From the NCBI GenBank assembly GCA_963706685.1, contig CAVPMY010000010.1:1-64000 (forward strand): a DNA stretch of 64,000 bases, in the 5' to 3' direction. Below the pieces are notes generated by a model. That model was not told the DNA's origin and searched no databases. It worked only from the letters and a program-made list of their open reading frames with translations. This document shows, piece after piece, positions 43,049 to 51,829 of this stretch. How positions within the stretch are numbered: the stretch's first letter is position 1; the number at the start of each line of letters is the position of its first letter. The position numbers were made by a program, and so were the translations under genes. Source of the stretch: CADEEN01 sp963706685 (lineage in GTDB: Bacteria; Pseudomonadota; Gammaproteobacteria; Burkholderiales; Burkholderiaceae_C).

Positions 43049-44224
43049 TCAAGAAGCTGCTGCGACGTCCACCCAGCATTGCCGCGCCTGAGAGGCCAGG
43101 CAGGCCTCGATGAACGCCATCGTGTGCACGCCGTCCTCGATGCGCGGGTACGGCCGCGGCACCACCGGCTCGCCCAGCGACAGGGCCATGCGCTCCTGGG
43201 CCACTTCGGCGTACAGATTCGCAAACGCCTCGCGCAGCCCTTCGGGGTGCCCGCGCGGCGTGCGCCCGGCAGCGATGATCTCGGGCGGCAGGAAAACATC
43301 GCCGCGCCCGATCGTGCGCATCGGCTCGCTCTGCAGCGCCAGCTTGAGGTAGCTCGGCTCGCGGTGCGACCAGTCGAGCATGCCCTTGTCGCCATAGACA
43401 CGCAGGCGAATGTCGTTTTCCGCGCCGGCGGCGGCCTGCGTGGCCGTGAACGTGCCGCGCGCACCGTTGTCGAATTCGAGCAGCGCCGACACATGGTCGA
43501 TCACCTGCCGGCCCGGCATCAGCGCGCCGGCGTCGGCCGCGACGCGGGCCACCGGCAGACCCGAGACAAAACACGCCAGGTGCTGGGCATGGCAGCCGAT
43601 CGCGCTCATCACCAGCGCCTGGCCGCTGCGCGCCGGGTCGAGCACCCAGCGCAGGCGAGGCGTCAGTGGCTTGTCCTCCAGCCGCTCGGCCAGGGCATTC
43701 TGGATGTACTCCACCTGCACCAGGCGCACGGCGCCGATGGCGCCATCGCGCACCAGTTGCCGCGCATGTCGGATCACCGGGTAGGCCGAGTAGGCGTGCG
43801 CGATGGCGAACAGGCGCTGCCCGGCCCGCGCACGCGCCGCCAGGTCCTGCGCCTGCGCGAGGGATTGCGCAACCGGTTTGTCGCAGACCACGTCCAGTCC
43901 GGCGTCGAGTGCGGCGGCCGAATAGGCGTGGTGCGTGTCGTTGGGCGTCATGATGGCCACGGCATCGACGCCGTCGGCGCGTTGCGCTTCGGCGGCGATC
44001 AACTCGGCCACGCCGCCGTAGCTGCGCGACGGATCGACGCCGATCAGCGGGCCGGCCGCGCGAGAACGGGCGGGATCGCTCGAGAACACGCCCGCGCTGA
44101 CCCGCCACCAGCCATCGAACTCCGCGGCGCCGCGGTGCATGCGGCCGATCCACGATTCGGGGCCGCCGCCAACAACGGCCAGGCGCAGCGGTCGGCCAAA
44201 ACGATGTCGAAGCGAGTCGTTCAT
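43049..44224 (-). CDS. Gfo/Idh/MocA family oxidoreductase
   Basis: 391 aa. N-terminal NAD(P) Rossmann fold (LRLAVVGGGPESWIGRMH), the family Lys-Pro motif as VVCDKPVAQS near residue 105, and a C-terminal alpha/beta domain with GCHAQHLACFV carrying the catalytic His region. Members oxidise or reduce sugars and inositols. No neighbour reveals the substrate; a polysaccharide role would fit the adjacent mutase. Divergent from the DUF4399 gene across 232 bp that contain a CRP-like site. Confidence 0.88.
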   Translation of the reverse strand: MNDSLRHRFGRPLRLAVVGGGPESWIGRMHRGAAEFDGWWRVSAGVFSSDPARSRAAGPLIGVDPSRSYGGVAELIAAEAQRADGVDAVAIMTPNDTHHAYSAAALDAGLDVVCDKPVAQSLAQAQDLAARARAGQRLFAIAHAYSAYPVIRHARQLVRDGAIGAVRLVQVEYIQNALAERLEDKPLTPRLRWVLDPARSGQALVMSAIGCHAQHLACFVSGLPVARVAADAGALMPGRQVIDHVSALLEFDNGARGTFTATQAAAGAENDIRLRVYGDKGMLDWSHREPSYLKLALQSEPMRTIGRGDVFLPPEIIAAGRTPRGHPEGLREAFANLYAEVAQERMALSLGEPVVPRPYPRIEDGVHTMAFIEACLASQARQCWVDVAAAS

Positions 44225-44355
44225 GCAGTGCTCCTTGAAATAAGCGGGTCACTGTACAAGCCGGCCTGTGAGTGTCGTCCTTGCCGGTTGCCGGCCATGA
44301 CGCGTACCTCGGGCCCACCCTCGATTCAATTTGCAGTACTGGCGTGCGCCACTGC

Positions 44356-44371
44356 CGTGACGCATGTCACA
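44356..44371. promoter_or_regulatory. CRP/FNR-family-like site
   Basis: CGTGACGCATGTCACA matches the CRP consensus TGTGA-N6-TCACA in nine of ten positions. It lies in the 232-bp gap between the divergent Gfo/Idh and DUF4399 genes, 85 bp before the latter's ATG. Binding by a Crp/Vfr-like protein is inferred from the motif alone. Confidence 0.5.
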
Positions 44372-44456
44372 CGCCTGCGTCGGCGGCCTTTTGAGCGTGC
44401 ATCCGCCTGAGAGAATTTATCGTTGAATCGTGTCGTAACAAGAAAAAGGCATCAGC

Positions 44457-45353
44457 ATGATCTTCAAGCACGCCGTTCGATCCGCAGCCCTGTGCGCTGC
44501 GTTGTTCAGCAGCATTGCCAGTTGGGCACAAACTGCCCAGGATACCGCCCTGCAGCGCCGCTGCTGGCAAACCACAACAGCCGAACGCACCGCCGTCGAT
44601 CTGCGCGATCCGGTGTCGGTGAGCTTCACCAACCTGAAAAGCGGTTTTGCCGTGCGTTCGCCTTTCTGGGTCGACTTCGGCATCCGCGGCATGGGCGTGG
44701 TGCCCGCCGGCAATGCGCATGACAAGGCCGGCCATCACCACCTGCTGGTTGACAAGTCCTTGCCGATGAACCACACGGCAAAGATCCCGTTCGACGACTC
44801 GCACCGTCACTTCGGCAAGGGCCAGACCGGCACCACGCTCGACCTGCCACCGGGCAAGCACACGCTGCGACTGCTCTTCGCCGACTACGAGCACCGTCCG
44901 CATTTCGTCTTCAGCCCCGAGATCACGGTCAACGTCGTCGGCAATCGCAGCGGTGCGGAGCCGCGCATCGACGAGCGAGATTTCGCAGCCAGCTGCGCTG
45001 CCTGGTACCAGGACACGATTACCGCGCCGCGTAGCGCCGCCAAGGAGATCTACGCGAAGAACGTTCGCGACGGCGAACAGGTGGTGAGCCCGCTGCGCTT
45101 GAGCCTGGGCGCCGTCGGCTTTGGCATTGCGCCGGCCGACAAGGCGGTCAAGGACACCGGCCACTTCGCCATCGTCGTCGTGCAAGGCGGCAAACCCGTT
45201 GCCCAGCATGTCTGGCGCGACGGCCGCACCGAGGCTGTGCTCGACCTGCCGCGCGGCGAGGTCGAACTGCAGACCACCCTGCTGGCGGCCGACGGCAAGG
45301 CGCTGCTGCAGGGCGAACCGGTGCGCCTGACCGTGCTGCGCAGCTCGCCCTGA
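44457..45353 (+). CDS. DUF4399 domain-containing exported protein
   Basis: 298 aa. Signal peptide (MIFKHAVRSAALCAALFSSI, cleaved probably after WAQ), then a DUF4399 domain: VSVSFTNLKSGFAVRSPFWVDFGI, GMGVVPAGNAHDKAGHHHLL and FDDSHRHFGKGQTGTTLDLPPGKHTLRLLF (given in part). The clustered His residues (HDKAGHHH, HRHFG) suggest metal binding. A second beta domain follows from about residue 195. Periplasmic; biochemical role unknown. Confidence 0.85.
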   Translation: MIFKHAVRSAALCAALFSSIASWAQTAQDTALQRRCWQTTTAERTAVDLRDPVSVSFTNLKSGFAVRSPFWVDFGIRGMGVVPAGNAHDKAGHHHLLVDKSLPMNHTAKIPFDDSHRHFGKGQTGTTLDLPPGKHTLRLLFADYEHRPHFVFSPEITVNVVGNRSGAEPRIDERDFAASCAAWYQDTITAPRSAAKEIYAKNVRDGEQVVSPLRLSLGAVGFGIAPADKAVKDTGHFAIVVVQGGKPVAQHVWRDGRTEAVLDLPRGEVELQTTLLAADGKALLQGEPVRLTVLRSSP

Positions 45354-45450
45354 CCTGTCGCTGAGCTGGCGCGCGCTGCCCCGGCAGCTCGGTAGCACAG
45401 GTCCGAAAACGGCGAGTCCTGAGCCGGGCGCGGCCTATCATGGCCGCACC

Positions 45451-46923
45451 ATGCCGCTCGAACCCGCGCTTGCCGCCACCATCGACAGCCAGGCTGCCTA
45501 TCGCGCGCTGCTGGCCCACGACGCACGCTTTGACGGCCGCCTGTTCGTCGGCGTCACCTCCACCGGCGTCTATTGCCGACCGGTGTGCCGGGTGCGCACG
45601 CCGATGCAGCGCAACTGCCGTTTCTTCCACAACGCGCCGAGCGCCGAAGCCGCCGGGTTTCGCCCTTGCCTGCGCTGCCGGCCCGAGCTGGCGCCGGGCC
45701 TGTCGCTGGTCGACTCGCCGCAGGTGCTGGCCCAGCACGCGGCGCGCATGATCGACGAAGCCGCGCGCGCCGGCGATGACCTGTACCTGCCCGACGTGGC
45801 CCAGCGGCTGGGCGTGACCGACCGCCACCTGCGGCGCATCTTTGCCGTTGCGCACGGCGTCTCGCCCATCGACTACCTGACGACGCAGCGCCTGCTGCTG
45901 GCCAAGCGCCTGCTCACCGACACGCCGCTGGCGGTGACGGCGGTCGCGCACGCCAGCGGCTTTGCCAGCCTGCGCCGTTTCAACGACGCCTTTGCAACGC
46001 GCTACCGCATGAGCCCGATGGCATTGCGCAAGCAACGCGATTTCGAGCCGCGGGGTGCGCTGGTGCTGCGGCTGGCGTACCGGCCGCCATACGACATCGA
46101 CGGTCTGCTGGCGTTCTTCGCGGCGCGCCGTGTGCAGGGGGTGGAATCGGTCGATACCGCCGCGCGGTCGCTGCGCCGCACCTTGGCGGTGACGCATCGC
46201 AGCCAACGCCTGCTGGGCTGGCTGGCTGGCCGCTTCGTCGCCGAACGTTGTGAATTCGAACTGCAGGTCGCCGCGGCGCTGTTGCCGGCTTTGGGTACGG
46301 TGCTCGAGCGCGTTCGCCAGGCGCTCGATCTGGATGCCGATCCGGCGCTGATCGACGGCGCGCTCGCCGGCGTGCCCGGCCCCGTGGTGGCGGGATTGCG
46401 CGTGCCCAACGGCATGGACGGCTTCGAGTCCGCGGTGCGCGTGATCCTCGGCCAGCAGGTCACCGTGGCAGCGGCGCGCACGCTGGTGTCGCGACTCGTC
46501 GAGCGCTTCGGCACGCCGATCGAAACGCCGCACGCCGATCTCACGCGCTGCTTTCCCGACGCTTCGGCAATTGCGGCTGCCAGTGCCGAATCAATCGGCA
46601 CGCTCGGCATCGTGCGCCAGCGCGTCGGCGCCTTGCAGGCACTGGCCCGCGAGGTCGCTGCCGGAGGCATCGCGCTGCACCGCGGCGCCCCGCTGCAAGC
46701 CACCCAGGACGCGCTGCACGCCTTGCCGGGCATCGGCGAATGGACGGTGCAATTGATCTCGATGCGCGCACTGGCCTGGCCGGATGCGTTTCCCGCCACC
46801 GACATCGGCGTGCTCAATGCCCTCGGCACGCGCGACGCCGGGGCCGTTTCGATGCGGGCCGAAGCCTGGCGGCCGTGGCGCTCGTACGCTGTGATGCGAC
46901 TGTGGCAATCCCTGGAGACTTAA
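45451..46923 (+). CDS. Ada/AlkA fusion: methylphosphotriester sensor plus DNA-3-methyladenine glycosylase
   Basis: 490 aa. Residues 10-85: Ada zinc-binding domain with the four Cys (TGVYCRPVCRVR and FRPCLRCRPE), one of which accepts methyl groups from phosphotriesters. Residues about 95-190: AraC-type DNA-binding domain (DVAQRLGVTDRHLRRIF). Residues about 195-490: AlkA glycosylase with a helix-hairpin-helix (LHALPGIGEWTVQLI) and catalytic Asp in ATDIGVL. It removes alkylated bases and probably activates its own operon after methylation. Followed after 3 bp by ogt. Confidence 0.93.
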   Translation: MPLEPALAATIDSQAAYRALLAHDARFDGRLFVGVTSTGVYCRPVCRVRTPMQRNCRFFHNAPSAEAAGFRPCLRCRPELAPGLSLVDSPQVLAQHAARMIDEAARAGDDLYLPDVAQRLGVTDRHLRRIFAVAHGVSPIDYLTTQRLLLAKRLLTDTPLAVTAVAHASGFASLRRFNDAFATRYRMSPMALRKQRDFEPRGALVLRLAYRPPYDIDGLLAFFAARRVQGVESVDTAARSLRRTLAVTHRSQRLLGWLAGRFVAERCEFELQVAAALLPALGTVLERVRQALDLDADPALIDGALAGVPGPVVAGLRVPNGMDGFESAVRVILGQQVTVAAARTLVSRLVERFGTPIETPHADLTRCFPDASAIAAASAESIGTLGIVRQRVGALQALAREVAAGGIALHRGAPLQATQDALHALPGIGEWTVQLISMRALAWPDAFPATDIGVLNALGTRDAGAVSMRAEAWRPWRSYAVMRLWQSLET

Positions 46924-46926
46924 GAC

Positions 46927-47487
46927 ATGACCATGACCAACATGATGAATCCGACCCGAAGTTCCCTGACGACGATCCGCCAGGCCTTCGACGGCGTGCC
47001 GTTGGTGGCGCAGGCTACGATCGATTCGCCGATCGGGCCGCTGACTGCGCTGGCCACGGCCCAGGGCATTGCCGGTCTGTGGTTCGACGCCCAGAAACAC
47101 CACCCCGGCGACCTCGATGCGCCGGTCGACGACGCCAACCCGCACATCGCCAGCCTGCGGCGATGGCTCGAAGCCTACTGGGCCGGCCGCGACCCATCGC
47201 CAGGCGAGGTGACGCTCGATTTGCACGGCACGCCGTTCCAGCGCGCCGTGTGGCGAGCGCTGCTCGGCATCCCCCTGGGCCACACAAAGACCTACGGCGA
47301 GATCGCGGCGCAGGTCGGCCACGGCGCGGTGGCGCGCGCCACCGGCACGGCAGTGGGCCGCAACCCGGTGTCGATCCTCGTGCCCTGCCACCGCGTCATC
47401 GGCGCCAATGGATCGCTGACCGGCTACGCCGGCGGACTGCCGCGCAAGGAGCGCCTGCTGCAACACGAAGGCGTTCTGTTGACATGA
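46927..47487 (+). CDS. ogt: Methylated-DNA-[protein]-cysteine S-methyltransferase
   Basis: 186 aa, suicide enzyme that moves alkyl groups from O6-guanine to its own Cys. Active site PCHRVIGANGSLTGYAGG and the preceding recognition helix (GHGAVARATGTAVGRNPVS in part) are complete. Starts 3 bp after the Ada/AlkA gene; the stop overlaps the EamA start by four bases. The three genes form an alkylation-response operon. Confidence 0.94.
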   Translation: MTMTNMMNPTRSSLTTIRQAFDGVPLVAQATIDSPIGPLTALATAQGIAGLWFDAQKHHPGDLDAPVDDANPHIASLRRWLEAYWAGRDPSPGEVTLDLHGTPFQRAVWRALLGIPLGHTKTYGEIAAQVGHGAVARATGTAVGRNPVSILVPCHRVIGANGSLTGYAGGLPRKERLLQHEGVLLT

Positions 47488-48380
47488 AACCATTCGACAT
47501 CGCCGAGCTGCTGGCACTGGCGGCGATCTGGGGCGCCTCGTTCCTGTTCATGCGCATCGGTGCCGGCGAGTTCGGCGCCGTGGCGATGGCGGCATTGCGC
47601 ATCGCCGGCGGCGCCCTGTTGCTGCTGCCGCTGGTGGTGACGCGCGGCCAGGGCGGCGAGTTGCGCCGACATTGGCGCGCCATCGCCGTCGTCGGCCTGC
47701 TCAACTCGGCCGTGCCCTATGCGCTGTTCGCGTTCGCGGCGCTGGCCATCAACGCCGGGCTATCGTCGATCCTCAACGCCACCGCGCCGTTGTGGGGCGC
47801 CGTGGTGGCATGGCTGTGGCTCAACGATCGCCTGACGCCCTCGCGATTGTTGGGTCTGGTGATCGGTTTTGCCGGCGTCGTCGGACTGGCGTGGGACAAG
47901 GCCAGCTTCAGGCCGGGCGAGCATGGCGTGAGCGCTGCCGCGGCCATCGGCGCTGTGCTGCTGGCCACGCTGTGCTACGGCGTCAGCGCGAATTTCACCA
48001 AGCGCAAACTGAGTGGCGTGCCGCCACTGGCGGTTGCGGCCGGTAGCCAGCTCGCTGCCGCGTTGATGCTGGCGCTGCCGGCGTTGTGGCTGTGGCCCAC
48101 GGCGTGGCCGGGCGTGGCCGCGTGGTGGAGCATGGCCGCGCTGGCCTTCGTCTGCACCGGCCTGGCCTTGTTGATCTACTTCCGCCTGATCGCGCGCCTG
48201 GGCGCTGCGCGCGCGATCACAGTCACCTTCCTGATCCCGGTGTTTGGTGTGCTGTGGGGCGCACTGTTCCTGCACGAGGACATCACGCTGTCGATGGCGC
48301 TGGGCTGCGCCGTCATCCTCGCCGGCACGGCGCTGGCCAGCGGGGTGGTGACTTTGCCGATTCGGCGCGCGCCCGCGTAG
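47484..48380 (+). CDS. EamA/DMT family transporter
   Basis: 298 aa with about ten hydrophobic segments forming two EamA repeats (LAAIWGASFLFMRIGAGEF starts the first; GAVLLATLCYGVSANFTKR starts the second). Drug/metabolite transporter superfamily, inner membrane. The ATG overlaps the ogt stop, so it belongs to the alkylation-repair operon, but whether it exports an alkylated product or toxin is unknown. Confidence 0.85.
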   Translation: MKPFDIAELLALAAIWGASFLFMRIGAGEFGAVAMAALRIAGGALLLLPLVVTRGQGGELRRHWRAIAVVGLLNSAVPYALFAFAALAINAGLSSILNATAPLWGAVVAWLWLNDRLTPSRLLGLVIGFAGVVGLAWDKASFRPGEHGVSAAAAIGAVLLATLCYGVSANFTKRKLSGVPPLAVAAGSQLAAALMLALPALWLWPTAWPGVAAWWSMAALAFVCTGLALLIYFRLIARLGAARAITVTFLIPVFGVLWGALFLHEDITLSMALGCAVILAGTALASGVVTLPIRRAPA

Positions 48381-48463
48381 CGCGTTCATCTGGACACAAC
48401 GCAGCGCGCAATCCGAGAACTTTCGCGCAGCGCGATACGCGCTGGGCGGCTACCTTGGGCGCC

Positions 48464-49057
48464 ATGGGACTGCTGCTGCGCCACCAAGGCATCGCCGCGC
48501 TGCTCGCGGCGGTGCTGCTGCTGGGCGGTTGCAGCACCTGGCGCGCGCCCGAGCGGCAGGCCGCGCCTGTCGATACGCCCTCACCGGCAGCCGAAGCGCG
48601 GCCACGCGTCGAGCCCAGCCCTCAGGCGGCACCGAACGCTGCTGACGGCGTTGGCGACGAGGCCGATCAGCGCAGCAGCGTGCCGGCGGAGCGGACCGTG
48701 GAAACGGGCCTGGCGTCGTGGTACGGCAAGCCCTTTCACGGCAGGCGCACTGCCAATGGCGAGCGCTACAACATGCACGCCCTGACTGCCGCGCACAAGA
48801 CCATGCCGCTGCCGAGCTACGCGCGGGTGCGCAACCCGGCCAACGGCCGCGAGGTGATCGTGCGCGTCAACGACCGCGGACCCTTCAAGCCCGGCCGCAT
48901 CATCGACCTCAGCTTCGCCGCGGCACAGCAACTGCACATCAGCGGCATCGCACCGGTGGAAGTCACGCGCTTGACGCGCGACGACCTCTTCGGCGGCGCG
49001 CCGACGCGGCCCGCAAGGCGGCGAGCCGACACAAACACCGTCGCGGCGTCAGAGTGA
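48464..49057 (+). CDS. rlpA: RlpA-type septal ring lipoprotein (no SPOR domain)
   Basis: 197 aa. Lipoprotein signal with LLLGGCSTW, an unstructured Ala/Pro/Glu linker to about residue 80, then the double-psi beta-barrel of RlpA: GLASWYGKPFHGRRTANGERY, VRVNDRGPFKPGRIIDLSF and the catalytic Asp in NDRGP. RlpA cleaves naked glycan strands at the division septum in Pseudomonas. The C-terminal SPOR domain found in the Pseudomonas protein is absent. The ATG at 48464 is the start of the signal peptide. Confidence 0.88.
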   Translation: MGLLLRHQGIAALLAAVLLLGGCSTWRAPERQAAPVDTPSPAAEARPRVEPSPQAAPNAADGVGDEADQRSSVPAERTVETGLASWYGKPFHGRRTANGERYNMHALTAAHKTMPLPSYARVRNPANGREVIVRVNDRGPFKPGRIIDLSFAAAQQLHISGIAPVEVTRLTRDDLFGGAPTRPARRRADTNTVAASE

Positions 49058-49139
49058 CGGGCCACTGAGTGCGGGTTGTCGCTGGTGGCGTTGGCGGTGG
49101 GGCTGGCTACAGTGGGCTGCCACCGCACGGGGAGCTTCG

Positions 49140-50249
49140 ATGAGCATGAACCCACCGTTTCGCGCCGACCATGTCGGCAGTTTCCTGCGGCCAAAGTATT
49201 TGCTCGACGCCCGCGAGCAGAAAGCACGCGGCGAGATCACGGCCGAGCAGTTGCGTGCGGTTGAAGACAAGGCCATCAGCGAGGTCGTGAAGCTGCAGCA
49301 GGACGTCGGCCTGCAAAGCATCACCGACGGCGAATTCCGCCGCACCTACTTCCACATCGACTTCCTCGAGCAGTTGGGCGGCGTGCAATGCGACCCGCCG
49401 CTGCTGGTGAAACGGCCCGACGGCAGCGAGGAGCTGGCGCCGCCGGTGATGCGCGTGACTGCCAAGGTCACGCATGCCAGGAGCATCCAGCGCGCCGACT
49501 TCGAGTACCTGAAGTCGCAAGTGGCTTCGGGCATGACGCCCAAGGTGTCGATCCCCTCGCCGACGATGCTGCACTTCCGCGGCGGCCGCGCCGGCATCAG
49601 CCGCGAGGCCTATCCCGAGCTCGATCCGATGTTCTACGACGATGTGGCAAAGGCCTACGGCGAAGAACTGCAGTCGCTCTACGACGCCGGCTGCCGCTAC
49701 GTGCAGATGGACGACACCAACATGGCCTACCTGTGCGACGAACGCATGCGCGAGGCGGCACGCCAGCGCGGCGACGATCCGAACGAGCTGCCGCACCGCT
49801 ACGCCGGCTTCATCAACAAGATCGTCGTCGCAAAGCCGCAGGGCATGACGCTGGCCATGCACCTGTGCCGCGGCAACTTCAAGAGCACCCATGCCGCGTC
49901 GGGCAATTACGAGCCCGTCGCCGAAGCCCTGCTCTCCGAGATGAACCTCGACGCCGTCTTCATGGAGTACGACGATGACCGCTCGGGCGACTTCCGGCCG
50001 CTGCGCTTCCTCAAGCCCGGCAAGACCGTGGTCCTCGGCCTGGTGACCACCAAGTTCGGCGAGATGGAGAGCAAGGACACGCTGAAGCGCCGCATCGATG
50101 AGGCCGCGCAATACGCACCGCTCGATCAGCTCTGCCTGAGCCCCCAATGCGGATTTTCGAGCACCGTCCATGGCAATAACATTGCCGTTGAAGCGCAGCG
50201 CGCCAAACTGCGATTGGTGGTCGAAACCGCAGCCGAAGTCTGGAAGTAA
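49140..50249 (+). CDS. MetE-like zinc-dependent methyltransferase (YxjG/YxjH type)
   Basis: 369 aa, C-terminal catalytic half of cobalamin-independent methionine synthase as a free protein. FRADHVGSFLRP at the N-terminus is typical. Zinc ligands are present: His and Cys in HLCRGNFKS, Glu in FMEYDDDRSGDFRPL and the last Cys in LSPQCGFSS. Such proteins transfer methyl or alkyl groups to thiols; related enzymes include epoxyalkane:coenzyme M transferase. It is 20 bp upstream of dctP, so its substrate may be what the TRAP system imports. Confidence 0.88.
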   Translation: MSMNPPFRADHVGSFLRPKYLLDAREQKARGEITAEQLRAVEDKAISEVVKLQQDVGLQSITDGEFRRTYFHIDFLEQLGGVQCDPPLLVKRPDGSEELAPPVMRVTAKVTHARSIQRADFEYLKSQVASGMTPKVSIPSPTMLHFRGGRAGISREAYPELDPMFYDDVAKAYGEELQSLYDAGCRYVQMDDTNMAYLCDERMREAARQRGDDPNELPHRYAGFINKIVVAKPQGMTLAMHLCRGNFKSTHAASGNYEPVAEALLSEMNLDAVFMEYDDDRSGDFRPLRFLKPGKTVVLGLVTTKFGEMESKDTLKRRIDEAAQYAPLDQLCLSPQCGFSSTVHGNNIAVEAQRAKLRLVVETAAEVWK

Positions 50250-50269
50250 ACCGCCGAGGAGACCTGCTG

Positions 50270-51286
50270 ATGAAACGCCTTGCCCTTGCCTTGATCGCCG
50301 CCGCGGCCCTGCCGGCCGCCGCGCAGGACGTGACACTCAAGTTCCACCACATCTGGCCGCCGCAGGCGATGGCGTCGGTGAAAGTGATCGGCCCCTGGTG
50401 CGACAAGATCGCCGCCGAGTCCGCCAACCGCATGAAGTGCCAGTTGCTGCCGGCGATGTCGGGCGGCGGCTCGCCGCCGCAGCTCGTCGACCGCGTCAAG
50501 GACGGTGTCGATGATCTCGTCATCACGCTTCCGGGCTACACCGCCGGCCGCTTCCCGACGATGGAAGTCTTCGAACTGCCCTTCATGACCAACTCGGCCG
50601 AGGCCGGCGCCAGCGCGGCCTGGGACTTCATGCAGAAGTACGCCAGCAAGGAATTCCCGGGCACCAAGGTCCTGGCCACCTGGGTTCACGACGAAGGCTA
50701 TGTGCACACCACCAGCAAGCCGGTGAAGACGCTCGATGACTTCAAGGGCCTGAAGCTGCGCGCGCCGACGCGGCAGACCAACAAGCTGCTGGCCAAGCTC
50801 GGCGCCACGCCGGTCGGCATGCCGGTGCCGGCGGTGGCCGATGCGGTCAGCAAGGGCACCATCGACGGCTTCGTGCTGCCGTGGGAGGTGATCCCCGCGT
50901 TCAAGCTGCAGGAACTGGTCAAGTACCACACCGAAACCGATGCCTCGCGTCCGGCGATGTACAGCGCCGGCTTCATCTTCGCGATGAACCAGGCCAAGTA
51001 CGACTCGCTGCCGGCCGACCTGAAGAAGGTCATCGACAGCAACAGCGGCGCGGCGCTTTCCAGGCAGATCGGCCGCACCTGGGACGACAGCCAGGCCGTC
51101 GGCCGCAAGACCGCCACCGACCGCGGCAACACCTTCACGTTGTTGTCGGCCGACGAGACCGATCGCTGGGCCAAGGCCGCGGCACCGCTGGTCGACGAAT
51201 GGGTCGACGACATGGACAAACGCGGCCTGCCCGGCAAGCAGATGCTGCAGGACGCGCGCGACCTGCTGGTCAAGTACCGCAAGTGA
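50270..51286 (+). CDS. dctP: TRAP transporter substrate-binding protein DctP
   Basis: 338 aa. Signal peptide MKRLALALIAAAALPAAAQ, then the DctP fold: LKFHHIWPPQAM, VDRVKDGVDDLVITLPGY, the ligand-anchoring Arg region LRAPTRQTNKLL, and GTIDGFVLPWEVI. Periplasmic receptor that delivers an organic acid to the DctQM membrane unit. A strong terminator lies 15 bp after its stop and before dctQ. Confidence 0.93.
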   Translation: MKRLALALIAAAALPAAAQDVTLKFHHIWPPQAMASVKVIGPWCDKIAAESANRMKCQLLPAMSGGGSPPQLVDRVKDGVDDLVITLPGYTAGRFPTMEVFELPFMTNSAEAGASAAWDFMQKYASKEFPGTKVLATWVHDEGYVHTTSKPVKTLDDFKGLKLRAPTRQTNKLLAKLGATPVGMPVPAVADAVSKGTIDGFVLPWEVIPAFKLQELVKYHTETDASRPAMYSAGFIFAMNQAKYDSLPADLKKVIDSNSGAALSRQIGRTWDDSQAVGRKTATDRGNTFTLLSADETDRWAKAAAPLVDEWVDDMDKRGLPGKQMLQDARDLLVKYRK

Positions 51287-51301
51287 TGCGGCGATGAACG
51301 C

Positions 51302-51329
51302 AGCGCCGGCGCGGCCGGCGCTTTTTTTT
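51302..51329 (+). terminator. Rho-independent terminator between dctP and dctQ
   Basis: AGCGCCGGC (51302-51310), GCG loop, GCCGGCGCT (51314-51322), then eight T including the last stem base (51322-51329). The 9-bp all-G/C-rich stem is perfect. It lies inside an operon, so it likely causes partial readthrough and higher dctP than dctQM transcript levels. Confidence 0.88.
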
Positions 51330-51352
51330 GCGCAATGGGAGCGCCCTGGGCC

Positions 51353-51829
51353 ATGGACAAGCAGCTGCGTCGATTGGCGATGGCCTTCGCGCTCGTCGGC
51401 GTGCTGGCGGCGCTGGCGGTGGCGCTGCTGGTCGTCGTCAGCATCGCCGGCCGCTCGCTGGCCAGCTATCCGATTCCCGGCGACGTCGAGATCACGCAGT
51501 TCGGCATCGCCTTGTGCATCTCGCTGTGCCTGCCCTGGTGCCAGCTCGAGGGCGCCAACATCATCGTCGACTTCTTCACCCAGCGCCTGCGGGCGCGGCA
51601 GGTCCGGCTGCTCGATGCCATCGGCGCCCTGCTGATGGCGCTGATGTGCGCCCTGCTGGCGTGGCGCACCGGCATCGGTGCGCTGGCCGTGCGCGAGGCC
51701 CACGAGACGTCGATGATCATGGGCCTGCCGATGTGGTGGGTGTATGCCTCGCTGGCGCCGGGCCTGGCGCTGGCGGCGCTGATCGCCGTCGTGCAGGCGG
51801 CGCGCCTGCTGCGCAACGCACCGCCATGA
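51353..51829 (+). CDS. dctQ: TRAP transporter small permease DctQ
   Basis: 158 aa with four hydrophobic segments (FALVGVLAALAVALLVVVSI, QFGIALCISLCLPWCQ, LLDAIGALLMALMCALLAW, WVYASLAPGLALAALIAVV), the usual DctQ layout. The ATG at 51353 has GGGAG 11 bases upstream; an in-frame ATG at 51335 sits right after the terminator T-run and has no binding site. Stop overlaps dctM (ATGA). Confidence 0.88.
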   Translation: MDKQLRRLAMAFALVGVLAALAVALLVVVSIAGRSLASYPIPGDVEITQFGIALCISLCLPWCQLEGANIIVDFFTQRLRARQVRLLDAIGALLMALMCALLAWRTGIGALAVREAHETSMIMGLPMWWVYASLAPGLALAALIAVVQAARLLRNAPP

